64,000 nt of DNA from CAZYME01 sp964648115 (GTDB taxonomy: Bacteria > Pseudomonadota > Gammaproteobacteria > Legionellales > Legionellaceae): contig CAZYME010000003.1 of the NCBI GenBank assembly GCA_964648115.1, forward strand, positions 62,001 through 126,000, given 5' to 3'. Every line of letters begins with the position of its first letter. The stretch's first letter is position 1. Below are positions 26,348-34,506 of this stretch, piece by piece. The position numbers were made by a program, and so were the translations under genes. The notes under the pieces were generated by a model, which ran no database searches, had not been told where the DNA came from, and saw nothing but the letters and a program-made list of their open reading frames with translations.

Positions 26348-27916
26348 ATGAAGCTCTTAAAAAAAATACTATTTGTTTTTATTATCATTGGTCTTTCAAC
26401 AGCTCTGGCCATTTGGATGCTTACTAAAAATTTCACACACACTGCTGTCAAAGATTTAATTAACAAAGAGCTTAGCGCAATTACCTCTCAAAAGAGCCGC
26501 ATTGAAGGTGAAGTAATGTGGCGACTTTTCCCCCGTCCTGGGGTGAAAATAACCCAAATTCATTTGGTGGATGGTGATGAGAAGGCGAACTGCTCCTTAT
26601 TTATTGAAGATTTACTTTTTAATTTGCAAATATCACCTCTCTTGCGCGGACAGCTTGTCTTTAAAGAAATTAAAATTGATGGGTTAACCGCCAATATTAA
26701 AAATCCGCAGGCTCAAACAAATGCTTGTTTTGGAAAAATGTCTGCCCCTGCTTCAATTCAAAATAATTTTGGCCCTTTGCGCTTCGCCATTGACCGTTTT
26801 TTATTAAAACGCGGGCAAATTGTTATCACGCAACCAAAACAAAAAATTACCCTCACAAACCTGCAATTAGAAGCAGAACAACTCAATTTAAAAAAGAGAT
26901 TTCTTCCTTTGCAATTTAAAACTACCCTTGCGATATCCACGGCACAGAATAAAACCAAAGCAAGCCTCACTTACAACGGGAGGATCCGCTTAGCCCCAAC
27001 AATGCTTACTCAGCCAGAAATGATGTTACAAAATACGGGAATAAACGGCCAATTATTGGTTCAAAACTTACGATTTAATCAATTTAAAATTTCTAAGCTA
27101 AGCGCAAGCGCTCGAACAAAAAAAGGAACTCTCACGCTTAATCCACTCAATATGTTAATTTACACAGGAGAATCGGTTGGTGATTTAAGCTACGAATTTG
27201 CCACTAAAAAACTATCTATTAACCAAACAGCCACCAAACTTGATTCCACCCAATTCTTCAAAACTATTTTTGGGAAAGCGCTGGTGAAAGGTCATTTAGA
27301 CATTTCAGCTCACGGCTCTATGAATTTACAAGATGATAACTGGCAAGATAATCTAACTGGAAATGGGCACTTATCTATCAAAGACGGTGTTATATATTTT
27401 GTTGATTTTCAAGCTTTAACAGATAATGCCTCCAAAAAAATTCACTCCCTTTCTACGCAGCAGAATCAAACCAATATGAATCTTGCATTAGAGCAACCGC
27501 TGATTAGCCCCAAAGCAAATCCTGTAGGATCAACTCCATTTCAATTGCTGAGCCTGCAATATCAATTAGAACATGGCAAATTCATTGGGGATTCATTGTT
27601 GCTACAAACCAATAATTTAGAATTGAAAGGCCATGGTCAAATCAATTTAAACAACTATGCGCTGAGCGGTAACTTATCCGCAACATTAGTGACCGCCGAT
27701 AGTATGGTGGGTAAAATCCAGCAGTTATTAGGTGGAAGCTTTCCGCTACTGTTAGCGGGAACTATCTTGCAACCCGAAATTGTACCTAATGAGCGTGAAA
27801 TTAGCCCTATTGTTACACGGTATGTATTGAAAAATGTTTTGGTATTTCCAGTTAAAACCATAAAAACTCAGCTGCAGAATATAATACTCACCCCCGCTTT
27901 ACTATTAGCCAATTGA
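26348..27916 (+). CDS. AsmA family protein
   Basis: Inner-membrane-anchored protein of about 522 residues with one N-terminal helix and a large periplasmic part rich in beta strands. AsmA-like proteins are linked to outer-membrane assembly and phospholipid transport between membranes. The sequence shows MWRLFPRPGVKITQIHL and the C-terminal LKGHGQINLNNYALSGNL pattern of the family. The ATG at 26348 (MKLLKKILFVF) is chosen over the open frame from 26261 because it opens the membrane helix. It is joined to mutY, whose alternative TTG start overlaps its stop. Confidence 0.88.
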   Translation: MKLLKKILFVFIIIGLSTALAIWMLTKNFTHTAVKDLINKELSAITSQKSRIEGEVMWRLFPRPGVKITQIHLVDGDEKANCSLFIEDLLFNLQISPLLRGQLVFKEIKIDGLTANIKNPQAQTNACFGKMSAPASIQNNFGPLRFAIDRFLLKRGQIVITQPKQKITLTNLQLEAEQLNLKKRFLPLQFKTTLAISTAQNKTKASLTYNGRIRLAPTMLTQPEMMLQNTGINGQLLVQNLRFNQFKISKLSASARTKKGTLTLNPLNMLIYTGESVGDLSYEFATKKLSINQTATKLDSTQFFKTIFGKALVKGHLDISAHGSMNLQDDNWQDNLTGNGHLSIKDGVIYFVDFQALTDNASKKIHSLSTQQNQTNMNLALEQPLISPKANPVGSTPFQLLSLQYQLEHGKFIGDSLLLQTNNLELKGHGQINLNNYALSGNLSATLVTADSMVGKIQQLLGGSFPLLLAGTILQPEIVPNEREISPIVTRYVLKNVLVFPVKTIKTQLQNIILTPALLLAN

Positions 27917-27921
27917 AAAAG

Positions 27922-28992
27922 ATGACTACCTCTTCTATACAGCAAGAATTTAGTCTACCCCTGCTTAATTGGTTCGACCTATATGGGCGCAAAAATTTAC
28001 CGTGGCAACACCCTCGTAATGCTTATCGAGTATGGGTCTCAGAAATAATGCTTCAGCAGACACAAGTACAAACTGTCCTGCCCTACTTCACTCGCTTTCT
28101 TACTAGCTTTCCGGATGTAAATGCATTAGCTCTCGCCTCAGAAGATGCGGTGTTCGCGCATTGGTCTGGGCTTGGCTACTACAGTCGAGCACGGAATTTA
28201 CACAAAACAGCCTTGATCATTCATACCGATTTTAAGGGGGAATTTCCTTCTGATACACAAGCGTTAACTAAGCTTCCAGGCATTGGCCCCTCTACAGCTG
28301 CAGCGATTGCATCTCTAGCATTTGGGAAACCGGCAGCGATTCTGGACAGTAACGTTAAACGTGTGTTGAGCCGCTATTTTTTAATAGGTGGTTTGCCTAA
28401 ACAAAAAGTTGTAGAAGAAAAATTATGGCAGCTAGCAAATGCCTGTGTCCCTCAAGAGCGCTGTGCGGATTACACACAAGCGATTATGGATTTGGGTGCT
28501 ACGTGTTGTACGCCAAAAAATCCTAACTGTGTAGCATGCCCATTACAAACAACCTGTCTCGCCAAAGAACATGATGAAGTTGCTAGCTACCCTGCTAAAA
28601 ATCCAAAAAAAATATTACCTCATAAACAACAGCAATTTTTACTCTTGCACACTAATGATAATTTAATCTATCTTGAAAAACGTCCTCCTAAGGGTTTGTG
28701 GGGCGGTTTGTGGTGTTTGCCTAGTATTGATATGGGTAATTGCCCAACAAGCTATGTTGAAACAACTTATCAAATGCAGGCGCTCAATCTAAAAGAGTTG
28801 ATAACTATTAAACATACCTTTAGTCATTTTCATTTGCGGATTAAAGCGTTATCTATGGAAACAGCTTCGACTCCATATTCAATGGCGGAAGGTCCTGGCC
28901 GTTGGTTTGCTTCTCATGAGATCCCCATGCTGGGCCTTGCTAAGCCTGTTAGTGTTATTATTAATAGCTTTATGGCTAGTAAGGGTGTGTAA
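27922..28992 (+). CDS. mutY: MutY, adenine DNA glycosylase
   Basis: Removes A mispaired with 8-oxoG. The 356 residues include the VSEIMLQQTQV motif with the catalytic Glu, the helix-hairpin-helix LPGIGPSTAAAI, the catalytic Asp in ILDSNVKRV, and four cysteines of a 4Fe-4S cluster (CTPKNPNCVACPLQTTC). A C-terminal Nudix-like domain follows (KRPPKGLWGGLWCLP). The ATG at 27922 is used; a TTG at 27913 is an alternative. The asmA-mutY order is common. It works with MutT, also in this window, against oxidised guanine. Confidence 0.96.
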   Translation: MTTSSIQQEFSLPLLNWFDLYGRKNLPWQHPRNAYRVWVSEIMLQQTQVQTVLPYFTRFLTSFPDVNALALASEDAVFAHWSGLGYYSRARNLHKTALIIHTDFKGEFPSDTQALTKLPGIGPSTAAAIASLAFGKPAAILDSNVKRVLSRYFLIGGLPKQKVVEEKLWQLANACVPQERCADYTQAIMDLGATCCTPKNPNCVACPLQTTCLAKEHDEVASYPAKNPKKILPHKQQQFLLLHTNDNLIYLEKRPPKGLWGGLWCLPSIDMGNCPTSYVETTYQMQALNLKELITIKHTFSHFHLRIKALSMETASTPYSMAEGPGRWFASHEIPMLGLAKPVSVIINSFMASKGV

Positions 28993-29021
28993 TAAACAAT
29001 GTCTAGGTGAACCAGGCATGA

Positions 29022-29173
29022 CCGAGCCCCGACCATAAAGGAGCGGAGCAGTTGGCTTAACACGAATGCACTTGGTTAAGTGATTTTCTGTCACCTTTGT
29101 GCATAAGAAGTAGGCTTATCTTAGAGCACTGATGCACTGCCAACTGCTCCGCTCCCTTACGGTCGCGGCTCGG
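29022..29173. repeat. Palindromic element, family H
   Basis: Inverted arms of about 35 bases, CCGAGCCCCGACCATAAAGG... at 29022-29056 and its near reverse complement at 29139-29173, with an 82-base centre. It fills most of the gap between mutY and the exchanger gene. No open frame lies inside and no other copy is visible in this window. Confidence 0.8.
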
Positions 29174-29237
29174 ACAGTAGACTTAAACCTCTGAATCAAG
29201 GATTATATCGCTTGCGGTGCATACACAAGGAACTGTC

Positions 29238-30194
29238 ATGGTAACGTTAATCACGATGATCTTGGGTTTCATAGGATTACTATGGTCAGCTAACCATTTA
29301 GTGACTGGCGCTTCGGGCGTTGCTAGTTATTATCGTATTTCTCCGCTTATTATTGGGCTCACGCTGGTGGCTATTGGCGCATCTATACCCGGAATCATGG
29401 TGGCGATTACAGCAGCTCTTGAGGGTCGCAACGAGCTTGCTATTGGTAACGCCGTTGGTGCTAACATTGCTAATATTGGTTTAGTGTTAGGTTTAACCAT
29501 CCTTTTACGGCCTTTGACTGTTAACTCCTCAATATTACGCCGCGAATATCCACTTCTTTTTCTGGTTATGCTATTTACCTATTCGTTAATGCTTGACGGT
29601 TATCTTAGCGTAATAGACGGTTGTTTATTTTTGGTGGCGTGTATCCTCTTAATCGGATATTTTATTTTTCTCGCGCGGCATTCAAGAAGCGATCCACTAT
29701 CCAAAGAATTCCGCCAAAAAATCAATGTTAAACGCCCGCTGAAGGCAAGCCTAGTGAGTGTGGTAATCGGCTTAGTTATACTTCCGCTCAGCGCACATTT
29801 TCTTGTAAAAAGTGTTATACAAGTAGCTCACTGGTTTGGCATTACCGATTTAGTCATGGGCTTAACCATTATTGCCATAGGCACTACTCTACCCAATATA
29901 GCAACTTCTTTAATAGCTGCTTACAAGGGGCAAGATGATATCGCTGTAGGTAATATTCTTGGTTCAAACATGTTTAACTTACTTGTCGTGATAGCATTCC
30001 CGGGTATTATCAACCCCTCGGCTATAAGCCACGCCGTTTTGTGGCGAGATATTCCAGTGATGTTTGTTATTACGTTTGTTCTTTTATTAGTGAATTACCA
30101 TTACAAAAAGAAGATTGAGCGTTGGCACGGTGGCCTACTTTTACTTATCTACGGCTGTTATATGATTTCGTTAGTGTTTAACGCTACCGCTTAA
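29238..30194 (+). CDS. Calcium/sodium antiporter (CaCA family, YrbG-like)
   Basis: Ten or eleven membrane helices in 318 residues, with the two inverted alpha-repeats of the family: AIGASIPGIMVA...GNAVGANIANIGLVLG near residue 50 and AIGTTLPNIATS...GNILGSNMFNLLVV near residue 220. The conserved acidic residues (LEGRNELAIGN, GQDDIAVGN) that bind the ions are present. The ATG at 29238 has AAGGA seven bases before it and is preferred to the GTG at 29217. It ends four bases inside the convergent Sel1 gene. Confidence 0.93.
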   Translation: MVTLITMILGFIGLLWSANHLVTGASGVASYYRISPLIIGLTLVAIGASIPGIMVAITAALEGRNELAIGNAVGANIANIGLVLGLTILLRPLTVNSSILRREYPLLFLVMLFTYSLMLDGYLSVIDGCLFLVACILLIGYFIFLARHSRSDPLSKEFRQKINVKRPLKASLVSVVIGLVILPLSAHFLVKSVIQVAHWFGITDLVMGLTIIAIGTTLPNIATSLIAAYKGQDDIAVGNILGSNMFNLLVVIAFPGIINPSAISHAVLWRDIPVMFVITFVLLLVNYHYKKKIERWHGGLLLLIYGCYMISLVFNATA

Positions 30195-30505
30195 CGTTGG
30201 TGCTCTATAATTTCTATTGCGAGGATAGCGTCGGGTTGACCGGCGCGTGCCGCGCAGCCTATCCAATAGGCTGCTTTTTGCCTATCTTCAACTACTCCTT
30301 GGCCATAATAATACATATAACCGACAGCATACTCGGCATCCGGTTGGCCTTTAATCGCCTCAGGCATTAAGCGCACAAATGCTTTCCGGTAATTTTGAAT
30401 TTGGAAATTTTTAATACCTTCACGCAAATTATAGCCAGAGGAAATACAGCCACTGAGTAGAATGAATGAACAGACCATAATCAATAAGAAAACTCTAAAG
30501 CGCAT
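30191..30505 (-). CDS. Sel1-repeat lipoprotein
   Basis: A 104-residue protein with a lipoprotein signal: a hydrophobic N-terminus ending LLSGC, with the lipid-modified Cys at about residue 20. One or two Sel1-like repeats follow (AEYAVGYMYYYGQGVVEDRQKAAYWIGCAARAGQ in short pieces), a scaffold for protein binding. It sits 12 bases downstream of gspC on the same strand, so it may act with the type II secretion system, as some pilotin-like lipoproteins do; that is inference. Confidence 0.82.
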   Translation of the reverse strand: MRFRVFLLIMVCSFILLSGCISSGYNLREGIKNFQIQNYRKAFVRLMPEAIKGQPDAEYAVGYMYYYGQGVVEDRQKAAYWIGCAARAGQPDAILAIEIIEHQR

Positions 30506-30517
30506 GAAAACTGTTCC

Positions 30518-31036
30518 TCATTTCGAGTTCCTCAATGGCTTAGCAGGTGGCTCGAAGGTTAGTGCATTTTTTTGTAAATTTAAACGCTCTAGCGATCCAT
30601 TACGTCCAATAAGCACACCGTCACTGGTGATCCGCTTAATAATTGCCCCACCGGGAAGAGAATCCCCTATCCCAAAGGTTTGTTCTCGCCCGCCTGCTGT
30701 ACGAATAATAACATGGGACGTCTCCTCGCTATTCTCCGCAAACATAATACCGACAACTGTTAAATTAAGCATGGATTGCTTCACATCTGAATCACTCAGA
30801 TTTTTTGGTACATAATCACCAAAAAAAGCTGCGTTTAAACCTGCATTTAACGACGGCTGCTTTACTTTTATTTTATTATCAATAAGTTGATCATGACGAA
30901 CAAGTGTTGCTTTATCAAGTGAAAAAAACGCCCCTACCCCTGCTTCTATTTGCCAAACCAATAGCAAAGCCAATATCCCACATATCAATTTAGGAGCGAT
31001 AGGTCGTGATAAAGCTATTTTAACATCGGCAAACAC
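30518..31036 (-). CDS. gspC: Type II secretion protein GspC, short form
   Basis: Inner-membrane clamp linking the type II secretion platform to the outer-membrane secretin. The 172 residues have one membrane helix (about 17-38) and an HR domain (about 90-155: LTVVGIMF, VIIRTAGGREQTFGIGDSLPGGA, ITSDGVLI). The usual C-terminal PDZ or coiled-coil domain is absent, so the protein is shorter than that of Pseudomonas. The GTG at 31036 has GAGGA nine bases before it. No other gsp gene is nearby, so gspC stands alone, as in Legionella where lsp genes are scattered. Confidence 0.85.
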   Translation of the reverse strand: MFADVKIALSRPIAPKLICGILALLLVWQIEAGVGAFFSLDKATLVRHDQLIDNKIKVKQPSLNAGLNAAFFGDYVPKNLSDSDVKQSMLNLTVVGIMFAENSEETSHVIIRTAGGREQTFGIGDSLPGGAIIKRITSDGVLIGRNGSLERLNLQKNALTFEPPAKPLRNSK

Positions 31037-31100
31037 GCGTAGTTTCCTCAGATCATTCTACTATAAATACGTTACAGTCATCGAAGCAAGGAGTCAAAAC

Positions 31101-31127
31101 ATGTATGATAATATAATTTTGAAATAA
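31101..31127 (+). promoter_or_regulatory. Possible leader peptide of the trans-sulfuration gene
   Basis: An eight-codon frame, MYDNIILK then TAA, with a near-ideal AAGGAG (31088-31093) seven bases before its ATG. It ends 11 bases before the ATG of the enzyme gene, close enough for reinitiation. It is short and could be chance. No methionine run is present, so it would not be a classical attenuator. Confidence 0.35.
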
Positions 31128-31138
31128 TTAGGGGTCTT

Positions 31139-32290
31139 ATGGATACCAAGCACTTTGATACGCGCGCAATTCATGCAGGACAAGCTCCCGATCCCAGTAC
31201 TGGAGCTGTGATGACGCCTATTTACGCCACGTCCACTTATCGACAATCCTCCCCTGGGGTGCATCAAGGTTATGAATACTCTCGTACGCAAAACCCCACT
31301 CGTGCCGCTTATGAGGCTTGTATCGCCAGTCTCGAATCAGGTAAGCGTGGTTTTGCTTTTGCTTCCGGAATGGCTGCAATAAATACGGTGATTGACATGC
31401 TTGATGTGGGTGATCATGTAATAGCAATGGATGATCTCTACGGCGGTACCTACCGATTATTTGATAAAGTCAAAACCCGCACATCTAACTTATCATTTTC
31501 CTTTGTAGACATGGGAAATATTGACAATGTGGCGGCAGCTATTAAACCGAACACGCGTATGATTTGGTTAGAAACACCATCAAATCCAATGCTTAAGCTG
31601 GCTGATTTACAAAAAATTGCGGCATTGGCTAAACGCCATGGTATTATAACCGTTGCTGATAATACGTTTGCTACGCCCTGGATACAAAGGCCTCTCGAAT
31701 TAGGATTTGATATCGTTGTGCATTCAGCAACAAAATATTTAAATGGACACTCGGATGTAGTAAATGGCGTTGTTGTTGTAGGTGATAATTTGCCATTAAT
31801 TGAAAAAATGGCTTTTTTACAAAATTCTTGTGGGGCTATTGCGGCTCCTTTTGATAGTTTTTTGGTATTACGAAGCTTAAAAACACTTTCTTTGCGTATG
31901 GAAAGGCATTGTGAAAACGCACATGCACTAGCATCCTGGCTGGAAGCGCATCCACGCATCCATAACGTTATTTATCCTGGGTTAGTAAGCCACCCTCAAC
32001 ATGCTTTAGCTAAGAAACAAATGCATGATTTCGGTGGGATGATATCAATGGTTGTAGAGGGAGGGATCGATGGCGCAACACGATTTTTATCGCGTTGTGA
32101 ATTGTTTACTTTGGCAGAAAGTTTAGGTGGTGTTGAAAGCTTAATTGAACATCCAGCCATCATGACCCATGCTTCTATACCCGCTGCAACACGTAAAACA
32201 TTAGGCATTGAAGATGGGTTTATCCGATTATCCGTCGGTATTGAACACATAGATGATTTAATCGCTGATCTAGAGCATGCTTTAGGTTGA
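31139..32290 (+). CDS. Cystathionine gamma-synthase/lyase family enzyme
   Basis: PLP-dependent trans-sulfuration enzyme of 383 residues. PLP-site features are YEYSRTQNPTR, FASGMAAI, the aspartate in ADNTFATP, and the Schiff-base lysine in SATKYLNGHSDV. The C-terminal SLGGVESLIEHPA and RLSVGIE are also present. These features do not separate MetB from MetC or cystathionine gamma-lyase. The ATG at 31139 follows AGGGG. Confidence 0.93.
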   Translation: MDTKHFDTRAIHAGQAPDPSTGAVMTPIYATSTYRQSSPGVHQGYEYSRTQNPTRAAYEACIASLESGKRGFAFASGMAAINTVIDMLDVGDHVIAMDDLYGGTYRLFDKVKTRTSNLSFSFVDMGNIDNVAAAIKPNTRMIWLETPSNPMLKLADLQKIAALAKRHGIITVADNTFATPWIQRPLELGFDIVVHSATKYLNGHSDVVNGVVVVGDNLPLIEKMAFLQNSCGAIAAPFDSFLVLRSLKTLSLRMERHCENAHALASWLEAHPRIHNVIYPGLVSHPQHALAKKQMHDFGGMISMVVEGGIDGATRFLSRCELFTLAESLGGVESLIEHPAIMTHASIPAATRKTLGIEDGFIRLSVGIEHIDDLIADLEHALG

Positions 32291-32311
32291 AGTAAGTGTA
32301 CAAGCTCACAA

Positions 32312-32389
32312 CTACTGCCATTAAGTTAAAAGACAGTGTCATTCCCGCCTTGGCGGGAACGACAGGCTTCCTTTTTTATATTGCAGTAG
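32312..32389. repeat. Palindromic element, family A, short copy
   Basis: Ends CTACTGC (32312) and GCAGTAG (32383-32389). The left side reads GCCATTAAGTTAA, the same arm as at 8316-8449, and the core is TTCCCGCCTTGGCGGGAA, a stem of seven pairs. It is about 55 bases shorter than copies 1 and 2, so it is an internally deleted copy. It lies between the trans-sulfuration gene and the acyltransferase gene. Confidence 0.72.
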
Positions 32390-32420
32390 GGCGTGAGCTC
32401 ATACAAATAGGAGTTTAAAT

Positions 32421-33323
32421 ATGAGCACATCAAAAAAATTTATTGGGATATTTTATGGAAATTTGGCCCTGTTGATTCTTATTTTTACTACCATAATTGG
32501 CTCAATTCCTGTCTTAGTACTGGGTTTGTTAAAATTATTGCCAAACCAAAACTTAAAAATTTATTGCACAAAAATAGTTGATAAAATTGCTACGCTCTGG
32601 GTTGAAATTAATAAAATTTACCTTAATAAGTCAAATCCAACACATATGGAAATCACAGGCGCCAACAATTTTAACTCTGAAGATTGGTATTTAGTAGTGG
32701 CAAATCATCAAAGCTGGCTAGATATCGTCATTTTGCAACAGCTACTTAATCGGAAAATACCTGTATTAAAATTCTTTATCAAAGATCAATTAAAGTGGAT
32801 TCCCTTTTTAGGATTTTCTTGGTGGGCCATGGGCTGCCCTTTTATGAAACGTTATACACCAGCTTATTTGGCTAAAAATCCGCACAAGAAAGGAAAAGAT
32901 TTACAGGCAACGCAGAAAGCTCTGAAATTATTCCAGAAAACACCAGTAAGCTTGATGAGTTTTGTCGAGGGCACGCGTTTTACCCCGCAAAAGAAATTGG
33001 ACCAACAATCGCCGTATCAACATTTACTTAAACCCAGAGCGGGTGGCATCGGTTTTGTAATTAGTGCTATGAATAAGCGCATTACTAAGCTCATAGATGT
33101 AACCATCACGTATCCGAAACAAGAAAGCACATTATGGGATTTTCTTTGCCACCGCATTGACACCATTAAAATCAACATCCGCCAGATCCCTATTCCACAA
33201 GAATTTTTAACTACTTCCCTAGCTGAAGACGATAAAATGCAATCTGAGTTTAGAGAATGGCTGAATCAGAAATGGTTTGAAAAAGATGCGTTGATTAACA
33301 CTATGAAAAGCTCTCATAGTTGA
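32421..33323 (+). CDS. PlsC-family acyltransferase (YihG-like)
   Basis: Membrane-bound lysophospholipid acyltransferase of 300 residues. The HX4D catalytic motif reads NHQSWLDI, and the glycerol-phosphate-binding motif FVEGTRFT follows about 90 residues later. The N-terminus has one or two membrane helices. The overall pattern is closest to YihG/LCLAT-type enzymes. AGGAG precedes the ATG at good spacing. It may work with the LplT-like transporter elsewhere in the window, but they are not linked. Confidence 0.9.
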   Translation: MSTSKKFIGIFYGNLALLILIFTTIIGSIPVLVLGLLKLLPNQNLKIYCTKIVDKIATLWVEINKIYLNKSNPTHMEITGANNFNSEDWYLVVANHQSWLDIVILQQLLNRKIPVLKFFIKDQLKWIPFLGFSWWAMGCPFMKRYTPAYLAKNPHKKGKDLQATQKALKLFQKTPVSLMSFVEGTRFTPQKKLDQQSPYQHLLKPRAGGIGFVISAMNKRITKLIDVTITYPKQESTLWDFLCHRIDTIKINIRQIPIPQEFLTTSLAEDDKMQSEFREWLNQKWFEKDALINTMKSSHS

Positions 33324-33640
33324 TTCCTTCGCCCCGCGAGGGGAGAAGGTGCCCGACAGGGCGGATGAAGGGTGATTAAAACATTTACACCAAAATGTAT
33401 TTTTTTGATTTGATCTACCCTCACCTACCCTGTCGGGCATCCTCTCCCATCAATAGGAGAGGAACTTTCAATTCACTATCTGTGCAAACAAGAAAATCCT
33501 TTCTATGCTCGATTATTCACCCTATTTGATCTACCCTCACCTGCCCTGTCGGGCATCCTGTCCCATCAATGGGCGAGGAACTTTCAATTCATTATCTGTG
33601 CAAACAAGCAAATTCTTTCTATGCTCGATTATTCAGTCTA
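33317..33640. repeat. Family C repeats with a 117-base tandem duplication
   Basis: CCCCGCGAGGGGAGAAGG at 33334 opens a palindromic unit whose other arm is CCCTGTCGGGCATCCTCTCCC. That arm, with flanking sequence, is then repeated in tandem at a 117-base period (TGATCTACCC at 33411 and 33528), with a few differences between copies. Relatives lie at 4060-4179 and 21839-21862, and a possible relic near 53760. This fills the 358 bases before dapD and no gene is visible. Confidence 0.8.
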
Positions 33641-33641
33641 T

Positions 33642-33656
33642 ATGAATTATATTCAT
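33642..33656. promoter_or_regulatory. Candidate operator before dapD
   Basis: A perfect 15-base palindrome, ATGAATTATATTCAT, 25 bases before the dapD ATG and just after the repeat region. Its position suits a repressor site at the promoter. No known regulator is matched with confidence. Confidence 0.4.
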
Positions 33657-33681
33657 AATCATTTCATTGAAAGGCTTTAAA

Positions 33682-34506
33682 ATGACCGCATTACAACAAA
33701 TAATTGAACAACATTTTGAACAACGCCAAACATTAACGCCCGATAATGCTTCACCAGAAATTATCAATGCATTGGAAGAAGTCATTTCAGGCCTTGATAG
33801 TGGTCATCTACGAGTAGCAGAAAAAATTCAAAATAAATGGGTAGTCCATGAGTGGTTAAAAAAAGCGATTCTTGTTTCCTTTAAGATATATCCTAATCGT
33901 GTTGTCGATACGGATTTTTGCCAATTTTATGACAAATTACCGTTAAAATTTAATAATCTAGAACCTGCCGCATTTGCTCAAATGGGCGTACGGGTAGTAC
34001 CTCATGCGATGGTTCGGCGTGGTGCATTTATTGGTAAAAATACCGTGCTCATGCCCTCTTACGTCAATATTGGTGCCTACATTGACGAAGGCGTAATGGT
34101 GGATACCTGGGCAACAGTTGGCTCATGCGCTCAAATTGGTAAAAATGTACATCTCTCAGGCGGTGCTGGGATCGGCGGCGTTTTAGAGCCACTACAAGCG
34201 AGCCCAACGATTATTGAGGATGATTGCTTTATTGGTGCTAGATCAGAAGTAGTAGAAGGCGTTATCGTTGAACGTGGCTCCGTGCTTTCCATGGGGGTTT
34301 TTCTGGGCCAAAGCACCAAAATTTACAATCGTCTAACCGGTGAAATTAGCTATGGACGAATTCCTGCAGGTTCCGTGGTTGTTGCAGGCTCATTACCCAG
34401 CAGTGACGGCAGCCATAGCCTTTATTGTGCGGTTATTGTGAAGCAAGTTGACGAAAAAACACGCTCAAAAGTGAGTATTAATGAGCTATTACGGGATACA
34501 AAATAA
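33682..34506 (+). CDS. dapD: DapD, tetrahydrodipicolinate N-succinyltransferase
   Basis: Succinylates tetrahydrodipicolinate in the diaminopimelate/lysine pathway. The 274 residues have a helical N-terminal domain, then the left-handed beta-helix of hexapeptide repeats (RRGAFIGKNTVLMPSYVNIGA in short pieces), and the conserved SGGAGIGGVLEP and GARSEVVEG. The ATG at 33682 follows GAAAGG by seven bases; the TTG at 33667 is less likely. Its stop overlaps the dapE start by one base (TAATG). Confidence 0.97.
   Translation: MTALQQIIEQHFEQRQTLTPDNASPEIINALEEVISGLDSGHLRVAEKIQNKWVVHEWLKKAILVSFKIYPNRVVDTDFCQFYDKLPLKFNNLEPAAFAQMGVRVVPHAMVRRGAFIGKNTVLMPSYVNIGAYIDEGVMVDTWATVGSCAQIGKNVHLSGGAGIGGVLEPLQASPTIIEDDCFIGARSEVVEGVIVERGSVLSMGVFLGQSTKIYNRLTGEISYGRIPAGSVVVAGSLPSSDGSHSLYCAVIVKQVDEKTRSKVSINELLRDTK

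Noticed and set aside
31450..31959. 169-codon minus-strand frame
   Set aside because: It is antisense within the trans-sulfuration enzyme and has no supporting motif.
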